Source: Paramacrobiotus richtersi (lineage: Eukaryota > Tardigrada > Eutardigrada > Parachela > Macrobiotidae). From it: DNA of 22,271 nt. A model generated the notes under the pieces. That model was not told the origin of the DNA and made no database searches. It saw only the letters and a program-made list of their open reading frames with translations. Below, in pieces: positions 1 to 8,664 of this stretch (position 1 is the first letter of the stretch; each line of letters begins with the position of its first letter). Made by a program: the position numbers and the translations under genes. The DNA lies in contig JAQGAU010000973.1 of assembly GCA_034698045.1 (NCBI GenBank), positions 1 through 22,271 of the forward strand, read 5' to 3'.

Positions 1-1
1 C

Positions 2-742
2 CTGTACCGCGGCTGCGCCCGCTTTCTTCGAAGTCGCTGCTAGGTAAGCGATGGCGACGGTGCATCTGCGCGTTGCATCCCATGTCAGCATTTTCCCCCG
101 CTCCCAGGGAGCCAACGTAACCCCATCCGGCCGTTTGCCGTCATTACGGGAAATTCCCGGTGGCTCTAGTTCAGTTTCGTATCCCGCTGACGAGAACGCC
201 CGCTTGACCACGGCGTTTAGAGTAGCGTGTGCCTTTTTTCGTCCTGCGCTTCTTTTGCAGCTCAGTGCATGGTAACCTCGAGAATCTGCTCGTTGACCAC
301 AAATGCATGGATGGGATATACAAACGGGTGCGCCCAAACGAAGGGCCACTGCTGTTCGTAGGGCGGTATCGTTGAGAAGGTTGCCCAGAGATGCCACGGG
401 TAATGCCTTCAGCCATGATCCGGACTCCTTCGTACTAACTGCCAGAAGTCTTGCTTGACCGGAAATGTCGTTCTGGTTAAGGTCCCTTAGCTCGCTCATG
501 GTTTTCCTTATTATGGGTAAATCCCATGCCTTTTGGATGCCCATGGCATCGCTGGCAGGGATATCGGTCTGGGTGATGTTTCGCCACTCATTCACGCCCA
601 CCCCGCAGTACGCTTCCAGGTCGAAATCGGTGATCTCCGAAGTCAGTTTAGCCACAGAGTAAGCACTAGCCAGAAAGGCCGGAAGGGCAAGCTTCTCCAG
701 GCTCCGAATTCCAAGACCGCCGCTCGACACTGGGAGCGATGT
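2..742 (-). mobile_element. 5'-truncated non-LTR retrotransposon, C-terminal part of the reverse transcriptase ORF
   Basis: Reading the minus strand from 742 to 2 gives 247 codons without a stop; a TAG lies at 745-743 just before it, and the frame continues off the left edge. In order, the peptide shows a GGLGIRS stretch with LALPAFLASA, typical of the region after the reverse transcriptase in a large invertebrate retroelement family. A C-x-C-x9-H-x3-C zinc knuckle follows (first Cys at 307-305). Last comes a restriction-like endonuclease signature, KRPDG (Asp at 127-125) then TWDAT (Asp at 79-77), followed by a Gly/Ala-rich tail (KKAGAAA). That order is known from non-LTR elements with a PD-(D/E)XK-type endonuclease, such as the R2/CRE/NeSL-like groups; I cannot assign the exact family. 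The reverse transcriptase core and everything 5' of it are missing, as in an incomplete target-primed insertion. The kept frame is intact, so the copy may be young. It lies antisense to the adjacent Rab exons. Confidence 0.85.
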
Positions 743-876
743 CTACTTGTACATGTGGACCATGCTGTAAACTTCTCTACCTCGTCGTATCTACAGCCTG
801 TACTGCCTGGGTGCAACTTCTGTGTGTTTTACGCGATTCGACACTTGAAATATTTTATAATCCTTTTGTTTGTGAG

Positions 877-1135
877 GCTATGAATTTTGCTTTGGTATAC
901 GATCGCTAGAGAGAAGCAGAGGATATTAACGTTGAAGTATTAACTGCAGGAGTTTCGGGTGACCTTTATGGAGACCAGCGCAAAGAGCGGCCTCAATGTG
1001 GAAAGTGCATTTACTACCGTCGCATCATTTTTAAGAAACAGACAAGATTTCCCAAAAGAGAAAAGCGTTCGCCTCACAGAAATAACCAACAATGAAGCAT
1101 CAAGTAGTACGTTTTGGAAATGCTGCGGTTACTGA
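877..1135 (+). CDS. Rab small GTPase, C-terminal exons (partial; 5' exons outside the window)
   Basis: The firm part is exon 950-1135, opening after a CTGCAG acceptor and encoding EFRVTFMETSAKSGLNV, then a variable tail that ends STFWKCCGY and a TGA stop. ETSAK is the G5 guanine-binding motif of Rab GTPases, and the C-terminal CCGY fits a CCXX double-geranylgeranylation site. The block FMETSAK-x-GLNV, AFT and a later RL resemble Rab26/Rab37, but subfamily is not certain. A 55-bp intron (895-949, GTATAC to CTGCAG) separates it from a probable 18-nt micro-exon at 877-894 (AMNFAL), which gives the expected AMNFALEF run just before the G5 motif. The P-loop, switch and NKxD parts are not in the window; they should lie left of the retroelement, which would then sit in an intron. 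Rab proteins cycle between GDP and GTP and direct vesicle traffic. An AATAAA signal lies about 180 bp after the stop. Confidence 0.78.
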
Positions 1136-1316
1136 CGCTTCCAGCTGTGCAAACGATGTTTTCTGCCAAACATCGGTCAAGGCCGTCAAGCCCCTTGCGC
1201 GAATTCCCCGCAGACGCTGCTAGGCTTAATTTTGAATAACTATTCATTTGACTCAAATGATTTGACGTTCTGTATAACGGCGATCTATTACACCTTTCGA
1301 AGAACAATACAAGCCA

Positions 1317-1322
1317 AATAAA
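1317..1322 (+). terminator. Candidate poly(A) signal of the Rab gene
   Basis: AATAAA about 180 bp after the Rab stop codon, in an A/T-rich stretch followed by a T run near 1346. A second AATAAA is at 1510-1515. Which one is used cannot be told from sequence. Confidence 0.5.
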
Positions 1323-1717
1323 GCAAAAGCAAAGTACGGCTGTATTTTTTTTTTTTACAGTTATCACGGATGTATGGGAAAACAGACGTGCTTTTTTATA
1401 GACATAAGTTATATAATTACACTGTTTTCGGTTCGTATAGTTTTTTGATAACGTGATTTGCAAAATTTAATACTAACGCGTCGTTTTATATGTCACAAAC
1501 GAAGTTATCAATAAATACCGTCTTGCCCCGTTGGTGGAAAAGTGGTCGTCGACATGTTTTACTGATCTCCACAGAAATCCCGAATGCAATCGAAATATCA
1601 AAGCGTATATATAAATAAATATTCAGGTGTGCAACAGAGAATTAGAACTCTTCATGTAGAAATTATTTTAGTCGATAAAACATATTCGAACGATACGCGA
1701 ATACATGCATATCAATA

Positions 1718-1858
1718 TGGCGATAATTCTGACCCAGTTTCATGAGCTCGGAACTAGGAAGCATCTTTATGCAATTTGCAGACGAGTTTCAAACTTCAAA
1801 TTTCCCAGACTTCCCAATTTCACAGACGTCCACTTAAACTGGGTCAAAGTAATCGCCA
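1718..1858. repeat. Imperfect inverted repeat (hairpin or short terminal-inverted-repeat element)
   Basis: The arm 1718-1740 (ending TGACCCAGTTT) and the arm 1836-1858 (starting AAACTGGGTCA) are reverse complements at 20 of 23 positions, separated by 95 bp. Weaker complementarity continues a little way into the spacer. It has no coding potential that I recognise. It could be a relic of a MITE-like element or a hairpin RNA; neither is shown. Confidence 0.6.
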
Positions 1859-2264
1859 AATTTATGACGTTCATTTATTGAAGTATTGTTCAAATTGGTT
1901 TGAAACGAAAATTTTGATGCGGCATCTCTATTTAAATTTTTTTGACCATAATATGTAAGTGTTATGCCACAAGCAACCATTGCACGTACAAACGGACAAA
2001 AGGGGATTTTGGTTACATCTTTTCATCTTTCCGCTTTCCAGCCAATGGACGTACGGTTTCCGCCCATGTGCTGGCATTATTTCCTGTAAAACATCGATTT
2101 GACCGCAGTCTAGCTTAACATTTCCACAAAATATTAGACAGTATGGCGTTTTCGTCCTCGCAGAGAAAACGTTCGCCAACTGCTCGAAAACAGATGTGCC
2201 GAATCACGCACGTACGTATATACAGTACTGGTGCATTCTAAACAACGCGAAAGGGCCGGGAATT

Positions 2265-2311
2265 ATAACAACCGCTCCCGGAATTCTGCATAACAACCGC
2301 TCCCGGAATTC
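2265..2311. repeat. Two-copy tandem repeat, 25-bp period
   Basis: The 22-bp unit beginning ATAACAACCGCTCCC and ending GGAATTC occurs exactly twice (2265-2286 and 2290-2311), with TGC between the copies. It is GC-richer than its surroundings and ends 20 bp before a TATA-like run. Confidence 0.85.
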
Positions 2312-2331
2312 CTAAGCCCCTGCCACCGTCC

Positions 2332-2344
2332 TATATATATATAA
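2332..2344 (+). promoter_or_regulatory. TATA-like element, possible core promoter
   Basis: TATATATATATAA sits 20 bp after the GC-rich tandem repeat. It is followed 59 bp later by ATGCAG at 2403 with a GTAGCT donor-like sequence directly after it. Joining ATGCAG to an acceptor at 3823-3824 would be in frame with the gene at 3828, giving a two-residue first coding exon. This is a frame-compatible guess, since AT repeats are common here. Confidence 0.25.
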
Positions 2345-3827
2345 GCCTCTTTTGCAGGCACAGTGTTGCTTTGTTTTTACCACAGCAAGTTGGTTACCAG
2401 AAATGCAGGTAGCTAGACGAACAATTCTAAATAGTAACTGAAACTGACCAAAATCAGACCATGTCCCGAGATAGCAAAATTCGAAAATTCCCCTTTCTGC
2501 AAATTTTCCGCGTGGGATATCTTGGCCAAACTACATCAACAAGTTTGATGTGATTCGAAAGGGCATTTCATTTTTCTCCCAAATCTTGTGAACATGTGTA
2601 TACGTATCCACCATTAAAAGAAAAACCTTCTTGAAGAAGATGCACTTAACCCATTAATTCACACAACTCATGACGAGGGCAGCCGCCAATTGAAAGGTTG
2701 ACCTCAGCAACTTCCTGTTCGGTTGTCATTCTGCCGAGTTGTTTTAATGTTTCCTTTACTTCGAAGTATCATACTACATCAGTGAGAAGCTCAGACAATA
2801 AGATGCTATATTTCGACAGACAAATTGATTGATAAGAGACGCACCCTACAATTATGTAACAGGTACCGAAAACTGTTATATACTGTATGTGAACCAGCCC
2901 GCGCACGTCCAGCTTAATTCTTCGACTGACCGCGCGGGCCCGGTGGCATTTCATGACCAATTATGAGGGACACGCAAAAATTCCCCTAGCTTCTGTGTAG
3001 GTCGACCTTTAAGGCCAATTATCTAGGTCAGCCGTAAGAACTCGCCACAGTTCTTGCATGAAGAGGATGAGTTCCTTTGAACGTTCGTGAGACTGCATGA
3101 TGAATCGGTCCGGAGACATTAGGCACGGAAACTTGCGGCTAACTTCGAGTATCACCCGTTAGCTTTAGGCGGGATGCGTTGTCGTAAAAACAGAGATCCC
3201 AATTGCAAGCGTCCATACAATGTGTACGGTGAGAAGCCATTCGGCGGATTATTATTATTCTGAATTTCGGCCTGTTAAACCATACGTGTCCGCCATTCGG
3301 CAACCTCCCTCTGCCATAAGGTTGAGCGCTGCAAAGCTATGCATTCCGGACTGTTAAAGTGCACGTTTCTGAATGGCTTGCCTTTGTGAGACTTTTCATT
3401 CAATTTTGCGGTTTTCTAGCTGTGCCCAGCTGCCGACTATCAGTTTATCATCGGAGATTTGGTAATGCCACTCATTGTCAGTAGTGTCACCGTTTTGTTG
3501 TTGTTTGTTGGATTTCTCGTTTTTGTTTCCGATTTTTTTTTTCATGTGATTATCTTAAACGTTCCTTTAGAAGAAAACAAGCTGTACCGAGCGTAAGACC
3601 GTGCTGCGGAGCTGAATACTGCTGCTTCCATGATCCGTTGATGCTGTCATACTTTCGATACCTGTTTGCGCGGTGTATGGAAAATGTACAAGCAGGAACT
3701 TTAGGCTTTTCCAAAGTCATTGTCTGGAACTTAGTGAATTGTTGTAATTTTCGAACTGAGCAGTTCTGCAAATGCCACTGCAAAAATTGGTTTGTGATGA
3801 ATGCTGAACCTGTAACCTGGACAGAGT

Positions 3828-5854
3828 ATGGAATCTCATGGAAATCCACAGCCCAAAACGAACTGGGTAAGCCTGTAAGGCCATAAGTACGAATGAGATT
3901 AGGCAAGAACCTGACTTACCCAAGATCCTGCGGCGCGCGCAAGAGCCTAATGGGAAACTGATTTTTTTGCATCTTGCCGTTGCGCACGTTTTTTTTGGGA
4001 ATTATTCACCAACCTCATTGTTAAATGCATGGTAACTGACTTCGGAAAAATTCCGAAAATAGTATTACAGTAATCATCGTAACCAACCAAACTTACCAAA
4101 GAGCTGCAGAAAGGCTATATATAGCTCATGAAATACGAGTAAAAAGCAGCTTCTGTTTATTTCTTCACAAAATTCATGATTCTGCCCTTGATAAATTGTA
4201 ACTTATATTATAGGTGCAGTCGGATTTTCCGAAATCAAATCGAACACCTACGAAATCGAAGAATACCAGAACTCAACGTGCCAAGCAAACAGGTGCCTGA
4301 AACTGGCTCGAGAATAACTAATACCATGCATGCATAATATTCCCGGGTTTGTTTTATAGAATGGTGGAGTTCGTCCCCTGTATTTAGCACCTTTACGTTA
4401 AATCATAGCTTTTAATTCCTTTAATTCATTTCACAGAACCCAAGCGGCGAATGCGTATTGATACTGACCGTCTTGGTGCCCGCGTGCGTATGCGGCCGGC
4501 GCGAAGAATGAAACTGCCGCCGATAGAGGATTTGAAAATGAAAAACACAAAAAGGGAAGGCTCCTCGGAAATGGAGGATATAATTCCGTCAGAGTGCGAA
4601 ATCACCCCATCGCAATTTCATAAAGGATATACGCCCAGATTCAATACTACACCCCAGAAAAGGGGAACCTACGGCAACGTATTCGATGAATCACCTACGA
4701 AACGTTCTCACCAAAAAGTCGATAAAGGCGCCACAAACAAGTTGGTTGGGAAATCTGGACATCCAGCGACAGAGTCGGAAGATGTGCACAAGCAGAATCA
4801 GCGATGCGAGCACCCAGTCGGAGATGATGCGAGCCGTTTGAAATCAGTTAAGACACCGGTGCAGAACATACACCAATCGAATCTTGGCGTGGCAGGTCAT
4901 AGTCGCCAGTGCCATAATCCGGGAAGGGAATCTCAGCTTCACAAAAACATTGCGGAACAACAAGCCAGTAAAACTGTATCGCGTTTGTGTAGAAATGATG
5001 TCTCCGAGCGTCATGTTGTTGAGAATGCAGAACCTTTGGTGATCAAGCCGGCGCCCACTGCCACCAATGGACCAGAACCAGTTCGGAAGAAAAAGCGCCG
5101 AAATAAGTTCAGACACAGATCGCGGCGGGGAAACAGTTCTGATTCTGATGGACCATCCGTTATTCCTGATTCTCAGGACCCACCGCAACCAGTAATTCAA
5201 AATCGACAGATTACGTTGACGTATGAGACGTCGGATAGCGAGGAAGAACGCCCGTACCAGTTGGGAAATACGATTGAGGGAGTTGCATATCACAACTTAC
5301 CGTCGAATAGAAAACCGGTGCGAGAACCTTCGCCCATATATCAGCCACTGTACCCGACTCCATTGCCTACGCCACAATCCCAGAAAAAAGAGAAAATTCT
5401 GTTGCCGACCCAAATAGTCAAGTACGACGATAACGGAAATGTTGTTAATAATGATGACAGTAGTGACAACGATAGTTCTGGCGGTGGAGATAAAACTGAC
5501 GGCCGAATCAGTGAAGATTTAATGAACTATTTGTCTCCTGTTCCTGTGTTTGATCATTCCCCATCATCCGTATCCCGAGAGGCGGTCGGTACTGTAAACC
5601 AGAACTTCAAAAGCCTTCGTTTCGAAACCCCTGGAAAAGGGGATCAAATTGTTCTGGTCGAGGACACGCCAGAATCACAGTATCGAAATGGTTCTGTTGG
5701 TCGTGTAGGGAGCACTGAAGATTTGATCCTGAGCTCCGATGAAAACGAGGACGGAATGCCGTAAGCTTTTTTCTGTTCGCATCATCGCGTTCTGGATTTG
5801 CTGATCAGTTAATGTTTTCTTGATTTTAGGATGCCTGGCACTCAGCAGTTTTAA
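3828..5854 (+). CDS. Unrecognised, highly charged, probably nuclear protein
   Basis: My model has four coding exons, 3828-3866, 4214-4292, 4437-5760 and 5830-5854, giving 488 residues. Exon 3 is a long open frame and is firm. The last intron (GTAAGC to TTTTAG, 69 bp) changes the end from an immediate TAA to MPGTQQF. The 5' exons are less sure: the donor at 4293 is weak (GTGCCT), and translation could instead start at ATG 4451. The protein is hydrophilic and low in predicted structure. It has an early basic block (KRRMRIDTDRLGARVRMRPA), a bipartite-like nuclear localisation signal near residues 256-271 (RKKKRRNKFRHRSRRG), and acidic serine clusters (SSDSDG, TSDSEEE, SSDENED) that look like CK2 sites. 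Pro-rich PTPLPTP and, near residue 443, QIVLVEDT resemble a SUMO-interacting motif. I do not recognise the family. A chromatin or kinetochore role is a guess. Confidence 0.6.
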
Positions 5855-6493
5855 ACAATATTGCACATTGGTCGCCTGCAGTTTGGACGACGGTACAAAG
5901 TTTTTGGAGATGCTTTTTTATCCTTTGAGTCATGCTTTTGAGAGACTGCGTAATCCTCATAATTCTGTGTAATCTCATATCTTCTGTTTACTGCACCTGC
6001 TTGATCTGCTGTACTTGTATAGAATTTTGTATCATCGGTATATGTGAGCACAAAAAGGCAGTGCCTGATGTAGAGATCATCTTCGGAAAGTTTTTTAGCG
6101 ATTTCTGTGTTGTTTATGGTGCAGTTATTTTCATGAAAGGTTAGAAAATTCGGTTTACGATAACTCTGTCATCCCTGGACGGACGTATAAATGCAGTACA
6201 GTAATAATTAACACTCGTTTCAAACGTATCAGGATGCCCTTTTAGTCGGAGAAGCTTCACACAGTATTTCTGACTACCAAGTATTGTTACCACTAGCCCG
6301 CTCATAGCATGAAAAATAATCTGAATTAGAAACAAATTTGACATCCGATACACACAGCAAACAATAAATCCAAAAACAAACCTTGTTAAACATTAAAACT
6401 GTCTTTCGACGGACGGTTAAACTTTAAAACCCGAACACAGCAACGACCGACTTGCATGAATCAGAAACATTACACATTTCAGTCTTCGAATAA
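5855..6493. other. Intergenic stretch between convergent 3' ends
   Basis: About 640 bp between the stop codons of the charged nuclear protein (plus) and DHDDS (minus). It should contain both 3' UTRs. There is a plus-strand AATAAA at 6363-6368. I see no clear AATAAA for the minus-strand gene. Short open frames here have no recognised motifs. Confidence 0.55.
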
Positions 6494-7856
6494 TCATATC
6501 TTTTCGTTGTGGTAAGAGATCTGGTGCTGGTAGTATATAACGCACGCAAGAAGGTGCCACAAACTGAAATCCGGCCACAACACTTCGACGAAGCTTAAAA
6601 TGGAATGAGACGTCTACAAATCAGAAATTATTGCAGATAATTGTAGGATGTATTAAAATAGTTTCATACAATAACATCAAAAATGGTCACCCATCTTACA
6701 GACAACATACCTGCCACAAAAGAAAATCACTTAATCGGACTTCGCCGGAAGTTCTGATCAGCAAATCAGGATCAGGAGATAACGCTGTGTACAAGTGCTT
6801 TGACAATGCGTTTTCGTCAATTTGTCTGAAAAAAACAGCGGCACAAACTGTAACAAACAGCTGGAAAATTAATTTTTTGCGTTATTGCCGTTGTTTTATT
6901 GTACACCTTGGTAGTTAACAATAACTTTAACAGATTAGTGCTTCTGGACCCAGCGAATAGACAGGAAAAGTAACTAACGTCATTTGCAAGACTTTCTCCT
7001 CCAATCAACCAAACGCAGAAGAAATCTGATTATTAAATCAAAGCACCAAATTCCAACGTTTATCATTTAAATTTCACCGTATTTAAATTAATAAATTTAA
7101 TTGGGCAAAAATATTTCAGTCGGGATGATAAACATATTTCATCTGCTCTGTATTGCCTTTTTTAAAACGGATTAGGTACTTACTCAAGGCTGATATCTCC
7201 ACGAACTGCCAGCGTGGCCAGTTCTTTCACAGAGTGGGAGATTTCTTCCCTTGCAGTATACGCCATGCATACGTTTAAGAAAGACCTAAAATAATCACAA
7301 AACCGTCTCGAATCATGTTCCGGTCCCAACTTCGGCTGAAAGAGGTACCGATTGTTTACTGCTGTGACGTCCACGATCTCGTTGGCGATTTCCTGTATGT
7401 CGTCAGGCAGCATAGACAGGTTGCCAATTATCCGTACACAAACGCCATGATGATGTAGTTTATCCCTGTCAACTTTACTCCGTTTTATGCAAAATATCGA
7501 TGCGCTCGAACCAACACCGCTAACCTTTCAGACAAGAGTACAGCGAACTTTTTCCTGGCAAGTTCCATCAGACAGTCGACTTCTTCCTGTGAGCGCTTAA
7601 AGTTTTCAATACTGAACGCATAGACGGTCACTTCGGTGATTCCTAAATCCGAACACCACTCCAGAGTTTCAGTCAGCTTATCAAATCCCAGAAGATGTCC
7701 TTGAGCGCGATCAATGTGCTGCCGTTTGGCGAACCTCCTGTTCCCATCCATTATGAAGGCCACGTGGTTTGGAATTCGTCCCATTTTAACGATCTCACAG
7801 GCTAGTTTCTGCAGCCATGAACGGCCGTCTTTACGAATCCATGTATCGTCGGTCAT
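6494..7856 (-). CDS. DHDDS: Dehydrodolichyl diphosphate synthase catalytic subunit (cis-prenyltransferase)
   Basis: Five exons: 7856-7525, 7465-7349, 7285-7184, 6825-6711 and 6613-6494; 786 nt, 261 residues, with all phases matching. The enzyme adds isopentenyl units to farnesyl diphosphate to make the long-chain precursor of dolichol for N-glycosylation; in animals it works with NUS1/NgBR at the ER. Visible motifs are [14 protein letters not shown] with the catalytic Asp at residue 37, [29 protein letters not shown], and [18 protein letters not shown] (residues 205-222), whose arginines bind the pyrophosphate of the incoming unit. I chose ATG 7856 because [11 protein letters not shown] matches the family N-terminus; an in-frame ATG at 7940 would add 28 unrelated residues. 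Intron 2 (63 bp) has no in-frame stop, so it looks coding in one frame. The protein ends HNEKI shortly after [11 protein letters not shown], without the long C-terminal extension of the human enzyme. Confidence 0.96.
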
Positions 7857-8664
7857 GTTAGCAACAAATTTAAACTGGACAATATGAAACACTAAACATG
7901 GCTGATGGCTTAAATTTGGAATTTTGCTCTTTGGATCCACTTAACTACCATTTTAGCATAATCATAATGGCATGATGATGCTGATGCAGTTAACAAAAAG
8001 TTTGCGAAGCAGATCAGCTTCCCTTTGGTGATGGCGGCTGCAATTGAAGTTCACTTAATGCTACCGACACCTGAAATGGCGGTTACATGAATGAGTTACA
8101 AAATTTTTTTCGTTCCACAACGCGTTGGCGTCACAGGCAGACGTCCTGATTGCAATCAGGAATTTTCCATTTTTTATCGCAGTTTTTGAAAAATGCCCTC
8201 TGCTACCAATAACATTATAACAATTTTAAATTAGCAAAACTCGCTTCGGATGCTATGCATATTTAGTGGATACATTATTAAAGAAAATAGTTTCGTGTGT
8301 TATCTTTGAATCTTGTTTACAGCTGATTGCGAGTTCGTTGACTGCTGATATAATCCAGAAATTCTTTTGAGTATTATCCCTGCCTGTTACCTGCAGGATT
8401 GCGTCGCTCTCCAGAAAAAAATCGATATTGATACTTGACTAGCGGTGGGCCTGTAAGGTTGGAATATCTGTACTTCTAGATTTCGTGAGATTCTGCTCGG
8501 CGTTCGTGAAGCATCGCTTCGAAAGCGTAAGTTTCATGTAATGACCATTACAGTGGTGGAGAACAGAGACTACTTTACACACATATTTTACAAAAGTCCG
8601 ATGTAGTACATTTGATTTTGTGTTCAACTTTCAAGATCATTGTGGTTTTGCAGAATCTTGCACT
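7857..8664. promoter_or_regulatory. Divergent promoter region between DHDDS and TMEM104
   Basis: About 0.8 kb separates the two start codons and must hold both promoters and 5' UTRs. I see no clear TATA box placed for either gene. A perfect 16-bp palindrome lies at 8145-8160. The rest is AT-rich with no recognised coding sequence. Confidence 0.6.
8145..8160. repeat. Perfect 16-bp palindrome in the divergent promoter
   Basis: CCTGATTGCAATCAGG is fully self-complementary. It contains ATTGCAAT, which resembles a C/EBP-type half-site pair. It lies about 290 bp upstream of the DHDDS start codon and 505 bp upstream of TMEM104. It could bind a dimeric factor; this is inference. Confidence 0.5.

Larger units (their letters stand above)
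1136..3827. other. Intergenic stretch without a supported gene
   Basis: About 2.7 kb, AT-rich, between the Rab stop codon and the first proposed exon of the next gene. Open frames here are short, have no recognised motifs and no consistent splice partners. It holds the poly(A) candidates, the inverted repeat 1718-1858, the tandem repeat 2265-2311 and the TATA-like element 2332-2344, listed separately. I could not find more Rab exons or another gene. Confidence 0.6.

Noticed and set aside
171-416. Minus-strand open frame of 81 codons
   Set aside because: Overlaps the retroelement ORF in another frame; only the main frame carries the zinc-knuckle and endonuclease motifs.
533-883. Plus-strand open frame of 116 codons
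   Set aside because: Mostly antisense to the retroelement frame, which has clear family motifs; the plus-strand peptide has none.
1074-1463. Minus-strand open frame of 129 codons
   Set aside because: Antisense to the Rab terminal exon and 3' UTR, with low-complexity composition, poly-Lys from a T run, and no known motif.
2265-2311. CRISPR-like direct repeats
   Set aside because: Only two copies with a 3-bp spacer, in a eukaryotic genome; this is a plain tandem duplication.
4437-4580. CENP-C-like motif in the early basic region of the charged protein
   Set aside because: Basic spacing is loosely similar, but the aromatic residue that defines the motif is absent, so I did not name the gene.
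4844-5293. Minus-strand open frame of 149 codons opposite the charged nuclear protein
   Set aside because: Shadow of a long coding exon; it lacks motifs and splice partners, while the plus-strand reading has coherent NLS and acidic regions.
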